Assembly: GCA_046597185.1 (NCBI GenBank) | Contig: JBKJLF010000220.1 | Span: 1 to 7,049 of the forward strand | Source: CAMBDR01 sp046597185 | GTDB lineage: Bacteria > Pseudomonadota > Gammaproteobacteria > Burkholderiales > Burkholderiaceae_D | Direction of reading: 5' to 3' | Length of the DNA: 7,049 nt | Shown: in pieces, positions 1 to 6,132 of the stretch | How the letters are laid out: the number at the start of each line of letters is the position of its first letter | Numbering within the stretch: the first letter of the stretch is position 1 | The notes under the pieces: generated by a model | Seen by the model: only the letters and a program-made list of their open reading frames with translations | What the model was told of the DNA's origin: nothing | Database searches by the model: none | Translations under genes and position numbers: made by a program

Positions 1-101
1 CCGCGCACGGCGGTGGCCACGCCATCGTGTACCGTCACCAACAAGGCGCAGGTATCGGGGCAGTCATGTGGGCAAGCACCCCTGATTTGCAAAGTCGTCA
101 T
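1..101 (-). CDS. Molybdopterin-dependent oxidoreductase, N-terminal fragment
   Basis: The reverse strand from an ATG at 101-99 stays open to the window edge (33 codons plus two bases). It begins MTTLQIRGACPHDCPDTC and continues ALLVTVHDGVATAVR. The CPHDCPDTC motif, followed by a hydrophobic strand and a DG turn, is the start of the [4Fe-4S]-binding domain of molybdopterin oxidoreductases (formate dehydrogenase/BisC/DMSO reductase superfamily). In that domain the cysteines hold a cluster close to the Mo-bis-MGD cofactor. Residues 10, 14 and 18 are the visible cysteines; the fourth would lie beyond the edge. A GGAT stretch about 7-10 nt upstream is a weak ribosome-binding site. No twin-arginine signal is visible, so a cytoplasmic enzyme is inferred. 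Substrate cannot be told from this fragment. It is transcribed divergently from the amidohydrolase gene. The family call is firm despite the short length because the motif sits directly behind an ATG. Confidence 0.82.
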   Translation of the reverse strand, partial: MTTLQIRGACPHDCPDTCALLVTVHDGVATAVR

Positions 102-201
102 AAAAGATCCAAATCATTTAAAAACACGGCAAGGTCAAAACAAAATCAAAACAATTTCAAAACGCACTTCCGATACTGTAAACTATCTCGGCGACATCTG
201 A

Positions 202-214
202 GCGATAATATCGC
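202..214. promoter_or_regulatory. Small perfect dyad in the divergent spacer
   Basis: GCGATA and TATCGC form a perfect 6-bp inverted repeat around one central A. It lies in the AT-rich 275-bp spacer (102-376) between the divergent molybdopterin oxidoreductase and amidohydrolase genes. The dyad contains GATAAT, a 5/6 match to a sigma70 -10 box, but I see no good -35 at the right distance on the plus strand. It could be an operator for either gene or chance. Nothing else convincing was seen in the spacer except the amidohydrolase ribosome-binding site (AAGGAG, 365-370). Confidence 0.25.
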
Positions 215-376
215 AAGCCACATCAATTCCAACGGAGTTTTGCTATCAAAATCAAACAATTCCAGCACAACATACCTGGCATGCAAATAAGATTATAAAT
301 TAACCACCAACAACCCAAGGCGTTTTAGCCCAACCGACTATCCTGGTTGAGGTATCCATAGCGCAAGGAGTAGAAC

Positions 377-1570
377 ATGAAACTGATCGATCCGATTATC
401 GCTTTACGAAGTGAAATGCAACAAATCCGACGCGATATTCACGCCCATCCGGAGCTGTGTTATCAGGAACAACGCACTGCCGATGTGGTGGCCAGTCAAC
501 TCAGCGCATGGGGCATTCCCATGTTGCGTGGCATGGCAGAAACCGGCGTGGTGGGCATTATCAAAAAAGGCAGTTCAACGCGCGCCATTGGTTTGCGTGC
601 CGATATGGATGCGCTGCCGATGCAAGAAATCAACCAATTCCCCCATGCTTCGCGCCATGACGGCAAAATGCATGCCTGTGGCCATGACGGTCATACTGCC
701 ATGTTGTTGGGCGCGGCCCATTATTTACAGCAGCATGGGCAATTTGACGGCACCGTGTATCTGATTTTCCAGCCGGCTGAAGAAGGCGGCGGCGGGGCCA
801 GACGCATGATTGCAGAAGGCTTGTTTGAGCAATGCCCGATGGATGAAGTGTATGGCATGCATAATTGGCCGGGCATGGCGGTGGGGCAATTTGGCGTGGT
901 GGCCGGGCCGATGATGGCATCATCGAACGAGTTTGAAGTGTTTGTGGATGGCAAAGGCTCGCATGCGGCGCAACCGCAAAAGAGTATTGATCCGGTGATG
1001 GTGGCGGTGCAAATTGCACAGAGTTGGCAAACCATTATCAGCCGCAATGTTAACCCGCTGAATGCGGCGGTGTTGTCGCTGACCCAAATTGATGGTGGCA
1101 GCGCGACCAATGTGATTCCCGATTTTGCGCGCATGGCGGGCACGGTGCGCACCTTTGAAGTATCAGTGCTGGATTTGGTCCAGACGCGCATGCAAGAGTT
1201 GGCCGAACACACGGCGCGCGCGTTTGGGGCGACGGTGCGCTTTGCATTCAGGCGCAACTACCCGGCACTGGTGAATGACCCGGCAAAAACCGCGTTTGCG
1301 GTGCAGGTGTTGCAGGATATGGTGGGCATTGACAATGTGGATGCCAAGACCGAGCCGTCGATGGGGGCGGAAGATTTTGCCTATTTTCTACAAGCCAAAC
1401 CGGGGTGTTATGTTTTCATTGGCAATGGTGATGGCGACCACCGCAGCCATGGGCATGGTTTGGGGCCGTGCAATTTGCACAATGGCAGTTATGATTTTAA
1501 CGATGATTTATTGCCGATCGGGGCGACTTATTGGGTGCGCTTGGCCCAGGCCTGTCTGGCCCGGGCTTAG
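377..1570 (+). CDS. M20D family metallopeptidase/amidohydrolase (hippurate hydrolase-like)
   Basis: This 397-residue enzyme belongs to the M20D family (HipO hippurate hydrolase, N-acyl amino acid and IAA-amino acid amidohydrolases). These hydrolyse the amide bond of N-acylated amino acids using a dinuclear metal centre. Expected landmarks are all present: HPEL at 24-27; HACGHDGH at 99-106, giving ligands C101 and H103; AEEGGGG at 134-140, with E135 as general base and E136 as ligand; H162 in MHNWPG; the lid-domain GSHAAQP at 194-200; SMGAEDF at 328-334; and a C-terminal ligand H368 in CNLHNGSYDF. Length is normal and no signal peptide is visible, so it is probably cytoplasmic. AAGGAG six bases before the ATG supports the start. 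The exact substrate cannot be inferred; hippurate is only the family's name-giving substrate. It has its own promoter region, opposite a divergent gene, and is convergent with the DUF4442 gene 35 bp downstream. Confidence 0.93.
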   Translation: MKLIDPIIALRSEMQQIRRDIHAHPELCYQEQRTADVVASQLSAWGIPMLRGMAETGVVGIIKKGSSTRAIGLRADMDALPMQEINQFPHASRHDGKMHACGHDGHTAMLLGAAHYLQQHGQFDGTVYLIFQPAEEGGGGARRMIAEGLFEQCPMDEVYGMHNWPGMAVGQFGVVAGPMMASSNEFEVFVDGKGSHAAQPQKSIDPVMVAVQIAQSWQTIISRNVNPLNAAVLSLTQIDGGSATNVIPDFARMAGTVRTFEVSVLDLVQTRMQELAEHTARAFGATVRFAFRRNYPALVNDPAKTAFAVQVLQDMVGIDNVDAKTEPSMGAEDFAYFLQAKPGCYVFIGNGDGDHRSHGHGLGPCNLHNGSYDFNDDLLPIGATYWVRLAQACLARA

Positions 1571-1587
1571 TGCTGAAATTTAGCACT
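1569..1587. repeat. Inverted repeat at the end of the amidohydrolase gene
   Basis: AGTGCT and AGCACT form a 6-bp stem around a 7-nt AT-rich loop, GAAATTT. The stem begins in the last two bases of the amidohydrolase stop codon. There is no T-run after it on either strand, so it is not a typical intrinsic terminator. It could still protect the 3' end of the mRNA between these convergent genes. Confidence 0.35.
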
Positions 1588-1591
1588 GAAG

Positions 1592-1614
1592 TTCATGGCT
1601 GAAATTCATGGCTG
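1592..1614. repeat. Short direct repeat, 13-nt period
   Basis: TTCATGGCTG occurs at 1592-1601 and again at 1605-1614, 13 nt apart. The second copy overlaps the last codons and stop (TGA, 1608-1606) of the minus-strand DUF4442 gene. It is probably a small local duplication that could have moved or rebuilt the DUF4442 C-terminus. No function is evident. Confidence 0.45.
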
Positions 1615-2064
1615 GCGTTTTCGGATATGCACGATTTTCTCGCAGGTGGCATGCACTACCCCGGCCTGATCGGTCAATTCGACCTGATACACCCGGTCCA
1701 GCCTGGGATTGTCGGCCAGTTGCGCCCGGATCAAGGCCAGTTCGGCGTCATCGACCACAAAGCGCGCATACAAGGTGCTACGGCCGGGCCGTTTGAAATG
1801 GATGGTGGCTGATTTATCCAGCACCAGATAAGCTGGCCCCAGCAGTTTGAGCAGCATCACCCCGTAAACCGGGTCGATGGCGGCATACAGCGCGCCGCCC
1901 CATATCATATTCATGTGATTGCGGGTTTTCCAGTTCAATGGCAGGCGGATTCTCACTTCCTGAAAATCCTGGGCGATATAGCTGATGCGGGCACCCGTGC
2001 GCCGATAAGCGGGCGTGAGGTTGGCCAGCCAGCGCCATAATCTTGATTGCATTGATTCGGCCAT
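1606..2064 (-). CDS. DUF4442 domain protein, hotdog-fold thioesterase-like
   Basis: This 152-residue protein matches the DUF4442 family in size and layout. The family adopts the hotdog fold of PaaI/YiiD-type thioesterases. A basic N-terminal helix is followed by strands, then RNHMNMIWGGALYAAIDPVYG at about 48-68. That segment has the Asn-rich turn, the GGA entering the central helix, and D64. VLDKSATIHFKRPGRSTLYARF (81-102) resembles the second substrate-lining strand. No membrane segment or signal is seen. Acyl-CoA or acyl-ACP thioesterase activity is an inference from the fold; catalysis is not established for most members. The start lies 10 nt after the stop of the upstream oxidoreductase gene and has no clear ribosome-binding site, so translation is probably coupled. 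A second ATG at residue 5 is a possible start. Confidence 0.82.
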   Translation of the reverse strand: MAESMQSRLWRWLANLTPAYRRTGARISYIAQDFQEVRIRLPLNWKTRNHMNMIWGGALYAAIDPVYGVMLLKLLGPAYLVLDKSATIHFKRPGRSTLYARFVVDDAELALIRAQLADNPRLDRVYQVELTDQAGVVHATCEKIVHIRKRQP

Positions 2065-2074
2065 AGCGCGCTGC

Positions 2075-3043
2075 TCAGTCGTGAATTTTTAAGATGATTT
2101 TGCCCTTGGCGCGCAAGCTGCGGCTTAAGTCGTGCGCTTGTTTGACTTCACTCAAGGGGTAGATGGTATCGATGACGGTGCGAATTTTATTGGCTTGTAC
2201 CAGTTTGGCGATTTGCTGCAAGGCGGCACCGTCCGGCTTGACCATGACCACGGCGGCGCGCCTGGCCGATTTTACAACGACGTGTTTGAGCGTGCTCACG
2301 GCGGCATCAATCAGGTTGGCAGGTTTGGGCACGGTCGAGACGTAGATGCCACCAGGTTTGAGGATGGCGCGACATGTATACAAGATCTCGCGGCCTATAG
2401 TGTCGAACACGATATCGTACTGCGCCGGTATTTTCTTGAAGTCTTGTTTTTTGTAGTCGATGACCTGGCGCGCGCCAAGGCTAATGACCAGTTCCCGGTT
2501 TGATTCGCTGCACACCGCGCTGACGGTGGCACCCAGTGCGGTGCCGATTTGCACGGCGAAGCTGCCCACGCCGCCGGATGCACCGATGACGAGCAAGGAA
2601 TCGCCCGGTTTGATTTTTGCGTTGTCCACCAGGGCTTGCCAGGCGGTGAGTGCGCATAGCGGCAAGCCGCCGGCCTGGTCGAAGGCCAGGTTGTCGGGTA
2701 TCAGCGCCAGGGCGTTGGCGTTGACGGCGACCAATTCGGCATGGCAACCCAGGCCCGCACCCGGATTTTTCATCCCCATCACCCTGTCGCCCGGCTTGAA
2801 TTGGGTGACTGCGGGGCCGACTTCAACCACGATGCCAGCCAAATCGCTGCCCAGGATCAAAGGGAACTTGGGCACCATGAACTGCAATTGGTACTTTCCG
2901 GCACGAATCAGCCAGTCACGCGGGTTGATGCTGGATGCAAACACTTGCACCAGCACTTGCGCTTTGCCGATTGCGGGCTGGGGCAGCACGCCCACGGTTA
3001 GCACGTCGCTGCCGCCGTATTCTTTTTGAAATGCTGCTTTCAT
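2075..3043 (-). CDS. Zinc-free MDR family NAD(P)H:quinone oxidoreductase / alcohol dehydrogenase-like
   Basis: This 322-residue member of the medium-chain dehydrogenase/reductase superfamily is closest in style to the quinone oxidoreductase/enoyl reductase branch, which uses NADPH and lacks zinc. The N-terminal GroES-like domain carries SSINPRDW (37-44), with Asn in place of the zinc-ligating Cys, then FPLILGSDLAGIV (60-72) and KPGDRV (83-88). The Rossmann domain has the nucleotide motif IGASGGVGSFAVQ (153-165) and VFDTIG (212-217). The usual four-Cys structural zinc lobe is absent. The C-terminal GKIILKI is typical of the family. Length is normal. AGGA six bases before the ATG supports the start. 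Likely role: cytoplasmic reduction of quinones or reactive alpha,beta-unsaturated carbonyls; the substrate is unknown. It leads a probable two-gene operon with the DUF4442 gene. A dyad about 105 bp upstream may be its operator. Confidence 0.92.
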   Translation of the reverse strand: MKAAFQKEYGGSDVLTVGVLPQPAIGKAQVLVQVFASSINPRDWLIRAGKYQLQFMVPKFPLILGSDLAGIVVEVGPAVTQFKPGDRVMGMKNPGAGLGCHAELVAVNANALALIPDNLAFDQAGGLPLCALTAWQALVDNAKIKPGDSLLVIGASGGVGSFAVQIGTALGATVSAVCSESNRELVISLGARQVIDYKKQDFKKIPAQYDIVFDTIGREILYTCRAILKPGGIYVSTVPKPANLIDAAVSTLKHVVVKSARRAAVVMVKPDGAALQQIAKLVQANKIRTVIDTIYPLSEVKQAHDLSRSLRAKGKIILKIHD

Positions 3044-3409
3044 GGTTTATCCTGATTTGAATTGGTGCGGCTCAAAGACTAACACACTGCGCGCCTGATG
3101 CGATCATTCTGCTTGATCAGTTTGCCGCCGTGCAAAGCTGATCTACTTTACGAATTGCGTAAAATATCAACCATAGCCCACCCAACCAAACCATGCCCCG
3201 CTTCAAATCACTACCGGAAAACGACAAATAGCACATCGGCGCAATCAACGATCTACAAGCACGCCAAAAGGGCTGCTACAATGATGCACTTATACCAATC
3301 CACCCAGCCAGCATGATCACTGCCGCTATTCAAATCCTGCAACACGGTTACCTCACGTGGACACAAAGGCGTCCTCGGCGGCTCGCCCACCTTGGGCAAG
3401 GGCTAGCAT
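3044..3409. other. 366-bp divergent intergenic region
   Basis: This spacer separates the divergent oxidoreductase and AlbA_2 genes and must hold both promoters. Seen in it: a 17-bp dyad (3147-3163); a weaker GATCA/TGATC inverted repeat (3102-3106 and 3114-3118); and, just before the AlbA_2 start, a 5-bp GCCCA/TGGGC stem with a 3-nt loop (3385-3397) directly against the ribosome-binding site AAGGG (3398-3402). Short open frames exist, including a 34-codon one from 3313 to 3417. None has a ribosome-binding site or recognisable product. No convincing -35/-10 pair was found. Confidence 0.6.
3147..3163. promoter_or_regulatory. Candidate operator: 17-bp dyad TTTACG-N5-CGTAAA
   Basis: TTTACG and CGTAAA are perfect 6-bp arms around AATTG. 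The site lies 104 bp upstream of the oxidoreductase start and about 250 bp upstream of the AlbA_2 gene. The arm length, AT-rich ends and one-and-a-half-turn spacing fit a dimeric winged-helix regulator. On the plus strand TAAAAT (3160-3165), a 5/6 match to a -10 box, overlaps the right arm. On the minus strand TTGATA (3170-3165), a fair -35, abuts it. No regulator gene is next to it in the window, so the binding protein is unknown. Confidence 0.4.
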
Positions 3410-5098
3410 ATGACTGACAAACTCCCCATCAACCTCAACGCCCTGCTGCGCCAACGCACCGTTGAGGGCGAACGCATTGAGTACAAAGCGGGCTGGAATC
3501 CTGACCCCATCATCCGCACCCTGTGCGCCTTCGCCAACGATTTCGAAAACCTCGGCGGTGGTTATCTGGTGATCGGGCAAGACTGCGACGCCCAAGGCAT
3601 GCCGATTTTCCCGCCCGTGGGCCTTGCCAAAACCGAACTCGACAAAATCCAGCAAGAACTGCTGGCCGCTTGCCAACTGATTCAACCGCCTTACTTTCCC
3701 ACCTTAACCGCGCATACCGTGCAAGGTCGCCACCTGATCGTGCTATCGGCACCGGGTGGCCAAAACCGCCCCTACAAAGCGCCTGCCAGCGTCCACGCCA
3801 AACATAAAGTCTGGCATTACTACATTCGCCGCTATAGCAGCACCGTAGAAGCCAAGGGCGAAACCGAGCAAGAATTGCTCAGCCTGACCGCCAAAGTACC
3901 GTTTGACGACCGCTTTGCCCAAAACGCCAAAATGAGCGATTTATCGCGCCCGTTGCTGCTGGAATTTTTAAAGGAAGTGGGCAGCGCACTCGCCACCGAC
4001 GCCACCAAACTGCCCCAGAGCGCCAAATCACTCGTCACACTAAGCCGCCAGATGAATGTGGCGGGTGGCAGCAAGGAAGCGCTCTGGCCCAAAAACGTCG
4101 GCCTGCTGTTTTTCAACGACACGCCCGAGCGCTTTTTCCCCGGCACCCAGATTGATGTGTTGTGGTTTCCCAACGGCGCAGGCGGCACCAGCTTTGATGA
4201 AAAAATCTTCACAGGCCCCCTCGCTCGCATGACGCGCGAGGCACTGAGCTATATTCAGCGTAACTATCTGCGCCAAACCGTCATCAAACACCCACAGCGC
4301 GCCGAAGCCACCCGCGTCTGGAATTTCCCATATGGGGCGATCGAAGAAGCCGTGGTCAATGCCGTTTACCACCGTTCTTACGAAGAGCGCGAACCGATTG
4401 AAGTGCGCATCAGCCCCGACGAAGTGGCGGTACTGAGCTTTCCGGGGCCGGATCGTTCGATTTCGATGGCGGCTTTGCAGGCAGGCAAAGCCATCAGCCG
4501 CCGCTACCGCAACCGCCGCATTGGCGAATTTTTGAAGGAACTCGACCTGACCGAGGGCCGCTCGACGGGCATACCGAAAATCATCAACGAAATGGAGGTC
4601 AATGGCTCCCCCGCACCGTTGTTTGAAACCGACGAAGAGCGCATCGCGTTTGTGATCCGGCTACCCGTACATGCGCAGGCACAGCGGCCCAACATGGATG
4701 GTGACATGGATGGTGACATGGATGAGTCCACCAACCCCAATCAAAATAAATTCAATAAAGAAAACGAATATACCAACATAGATACAAATGAAGATAATAA
4801 CATGGATGGTGACATGGATGGTGACATGGATGGTGACATGGATGGTGGGCACCCCGATGTCTCCACGGATGTCATCACCCTTTTGAACCTGATACAAGGA
4901 GAAATGACGCGCCAAGCCTTGCAAGATGCAATGGGCCTGAAAAATCTTGCCCATTTCCGCAAAGCCTACCTCACACCCGCCCTCGCCTCCGGCTGCCTCG
5001 AAATGACCCTGCCCGACAAACCGCGCAGCACAAATCAACGCTACCGCCTGACCACCAAAGGCCAACAATGGAAAAAAGAAACGCCAAAGCACAAATAA
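3410..5098 (+). CDS. AlbA_2 (Schlafen-type) ATP-binding protein with winged-helix C-terminus and MDGD repeats
   Basis: This 562-residue protein has the layout of the COG2865-type putative ATP-binding regulators. An AlbA_2 domain (about 10-155) shows EGERIEYK (19-26), TLCAFAND (37-44) and GGGYLVIG (49-56). A middle region (about 175-300) follows. A HATPase_c_4-like domain (about 305-420) has EEAVVNAVYHRSY (312-324), with the expected E and N of the N-box, and EGRSTGIPKI (382-391). Residues 429-479 are an acidic linker with MDGD repeats. A winged helix (about 485-550) ends in ALASGCLEMTLPDKPRSTNQ-type sequence, as in Fic-associated and AlbA_2 proteins. AAGGG seven bases before the ATG supports the start. 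No membrane segments. The biochemical role of this family is poorly established. Nucleic-acid binding or transcriptional regulation is the usual guess, and related proteins occur in defence islands, but no defence partner is adjacent here. It is apparently monocistronic. Confidence 0.85.
   Translation: MTDKLPINLNALLRQRTVEGERIEYKAGWNPDPIIRTLCAFANDFENLGGGYLVIGQDCDAQGMPIFPPVGLAKTELDKIQQELLAACQLIQPPYFPTLTAHTVQGRHLIVLSAPGGQNRPYKAPASVHAKHKVWHYYIRRYSSTVEAKGETEQELLSLTAKVPFDDRFAQNAKMSDLSRPLLLEFLKEVGSALATDATKLPQSAKSLVTLSRQMNVAGGSKEALWPKNVGLLFFNDTPERFFPGTQIDVLWFPNGAGGTSFDEKIFTGPLARMTREALSYIQRNYLRQTVIKHPQRAEATRVWNFPYGAIEEAVVNAVYHRSYEEREPIEVRISPDEVAVLSFPGPDRSISMAALQAGKAISRRYRNRRIGEFLKELDLTEGRSTGIPKIINEMEVNGSPAPLFETDEERIAFVIRLPVHAQAQRPNMDGDMDGDMDESTNPNQNKFNKENEYTNIDTNEDNNMDGDMDGDMDGDMDGGHPDVSTDVITLLNLIQGEMTRQALQDAMGLKNLAHFRKAYLTPALASGCLEMTLPDKPRSTNQRYRLTTKGQQWKKETPKHK
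4694..4724 (+). repeat. Tandem repeat array 1: 12-nt unit ATGGATGGTGAC
   Basis: Two full copies (4694-4705, 4706-4717) and a 7-base partial copy lie in frame inside the AlbA_2 gene and encode MDGDMDGDMD. Because the unit is a multiple of three, copy-number change would alter linker length without breaking the frame. Confidence 0.95.
4802..4847 (+). repeat. Tandem repeat array 2: same 12-nt unit
   Basis: Three full copies (4802-4813, 4814-4825, 4826-4837) plus 10 bases of a fourth encode MDGD three times and then MDGG. The copies are identical at the DNA level, not just in protein, which points to recent slippage or recombination. The first base lies exactly 108 nt (nine units) after that of array 1. 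The AT-rich segment between the arrays (4725-4801) encodes an Asn/Glu/Lys-rich linker and contrasts with the surrounding GC-rich coding sequence. Confidence 0.95.
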
Positions 5099-5146
5099 TT
5101 ATCAAAAACAATCGCAAACAACAGCACTTTTCTTTCATTTGTTGGT

Positions 5147-5189
5147 TTGGCTTGCTGCACTGCACCAAGCAGTGTATGCTTCGAGCCAA
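5147..5189. repeat. Nested inverted repeats upstream of the RIO kinase gene
   Basis: The outer arms TTGGCT (5147-5152) and AGCCAA (5184-5189) enclose inner arms CACTGC (5158-5163) and GCAGTG (5169-5174), which have a 5-nt ACCAA loop. Transcribed, this could form a long interrupted stem. There is no following T-run, so it is a poor intrinsic terminator for the AlbA_2 gene. The inner dyad may be an operator (see the promoter entry). Confidence 0.5.
5152..5180 (+). promoter_or_regulatory. Candidate sigma70 promoter of the RIO kinase gene
   Basis: TTGCTG (5152-5157, 3/6 to the -35 consensus) and TATGCT (5175-5180, 4/6 to the -10) are separated by exactly 17 bp. That spacer is precisely the CACTGC-N5-GCAGTG dyad. 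The start of transcription would fall near 5187, leaving a leader of about 48 nt. Both hexamers are weak, so this is tentative. The dyad between them would suit a regulator acting at the promoter. Confidence 0.3.
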
Positions 5190-5234
5190 GCGTGGGCATG
5201 CTGGCTGCGCTTTTTATGAATCTAACTTAAAGAC

Positions 5235-6086
5235 ATGAAGACACCAAAACGACTTCAACCCCTGATCGACGAAGGTTTGATCGATAGCGTACAACGACAA
5301 TTAATGAGCGGTAAGGAAGCCGCCGTGTTTGTGGTGCGTTGCGGCGACGAAATTCGTTGCGCCAAAGTGTATAAAGAAGCGCACCAACGCAGTTTTCATC
5401 AGGCCATCGCCTACCAGGAGGGCCGCAAGGTGAAAAACAGCCGCCAAGCCCGCGCCATGGAAAAAGGCACACGCTATGGCCGCAAAATGCAAGAAGAAGC
5501 CTGGCAAAATTCGGAAGTGGATGCACTTTACAAGCTCGCTGCCGCTGGCGTGCGGGTGCCGCAACCGGTCATCTGTTACGAAGGCGTGTTGCTGATGGAA
5601 TTGATCACCGACGCCAACGGCCACGCCGCGCCGCGTTTGAATGATGTAGAACTCACCCCCGCGCTGGCAATGGATTATCACGCGAAATTGCTGCGCCAAG
5701 TGGTGCTGATGCTGTGCGCAGGCATGGTGCATGGCGATTTGTCGGAATACAATATCCTGATCGATCGCCACGGCCCGGTGATTATCGATTTGCCACAGGC
5801 GGTGGATGCCGCCGGCAACCATAGCGCACAAGCCATGCTGGAGCGGGATGTGCAAAACCTGGCGACCTTTTTTGCCAATACGGCACCACAATTGGCGCAC
5901 ACCCAATACGGCAAAGAAATCTGGAATTTATATCAGGCTGGCTTGCTGCAAGCCGATACCCCACTGACAGGCAAAGTTGCACCGCCCAAACGCCCGGTGG
6001 ATGTGGGCGCGGTACTACACGAAATTGAATTGGCCAGGCAAGAAGCCGAGGCCGAAGCGCAAGCCAAATTGATGCGCGCACAATAA
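5235..6086 (+). CDS. RIO-family serine protein kinase
   Basis: This 283-residue RIO kinase (RIO1 type, COG1718) has the family's compact kinase fold without the activation-loop and substrate lobes of eukaryotic protein kinases. The P-loop is MSGKEAAVF (24-32), with nucleotide-binding K44 in CAKVYK. The charged, flexible insert typical of RIO1 spans about 48-90. A hinge-like MELI lies at 121-124, the catalytic loop HGDLSEYNIL at 166-175 (D168, N173), and the metal-binding IIDLPQAVD at 183-191 (D185). All key residues are present, so it should be active as an ATP-dependent kinase or ATPase. The C-terminal tail (about 262-283) is an Ala/Glu-rich helix. Eukaryotic and archaeal homologues act in small-ribosomal-subunit maturation; the bacterial role is much less clear. 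The ribosome-binding site is weak (AAAGA close to the ATG). The gene stands alone and ends at a strong terminator shared with clpA. Confidence 0.93.
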   Translation: MKTPKRLQPLIDEGLIDSVQRQLMSGKEAAVFVVRCGDEIRCAKVYKEAHQRSFHQAIAYQEGRKVKNSRQARAMEKGTRYGRKMQEEAWQNSEVDALYKLAAAGVRVPQPVICYEGVLLMELITDANGHAAPRLNDVELTPALAMDYHAKLLRQVVLMLCAGMVHGDLSEYNILIDRHGPVIIDLPQAVDAAGNHSAQAMLERDVQNLATFFANTAPQLAHTQYGKEIWNLYQAGLLQADTPLTGKVAPPKRPVDVGAVLHEIELARQEAEAEAQAKLMRAQ

Positions 6087-6132
6087 AAAGACCGCCTCAC
6101 TAACAAGGGCCAACCTCATGGCATCGTCTCAT

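Noticed and set aside
27..290. Plus-strand open frame of 87 codons in the left spacer.
   Set aside because: It overlaps the molybdopterin oxidoreductase start on the other strand, has no recognisable domain or ribosome-binding site, and its composition follows the AT-rich spacer.
331..349. CAACC/GGTTG inverted repeat upstream of the amidohydrolase gene.
   Set aside because: A 5-bp stem with a 9-nt loop and no other riboswitch or attenuator feature is expected by chance in a spacer of this size.
721..1257. Long minus-strand frame opposite the amidohydrolase gene.
   Set aside because: A shadow of a well-supported M20D gene whose catalytic motifs are all intact on the plus strand.
3098..3316. 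Plus-strand open frame of 72 codons in the divergent spacer.
   Set aside because: No ribosome-binding site or recognisable motif, and it runs through the 17-bp dyad and the probable promoter region.
3341..3406. A frame reading GHKGVLGGSPTLGKG that recalls the GG-P-G motif of DUF433 antitoxins.
   Set aside because: It is under 20 residues, has no start codon, ends in TAG, and lacks the Gly-Thr-Arg that should follow. Chance or at best a tiny remnant.
4661..5092. Minus-strand open frame with IHVT repeats and a hydrophobic stretch opposite the AlbA_2 gene.
   Set aside because: The repeats are the antisense reading of the MDGD array, and the plus-strand protein has clear family domains through its C-terminus.
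3410..6086. AlbA_2 protein and RIO kinase as a two-gene defence system.
   Set aside because: They are separated by 136 bp containing inverted repeats and a possible promoter. The RIO kinase looks like a housekeeping-type gene, and no effector, toxin or mobile-element signature is nearby.
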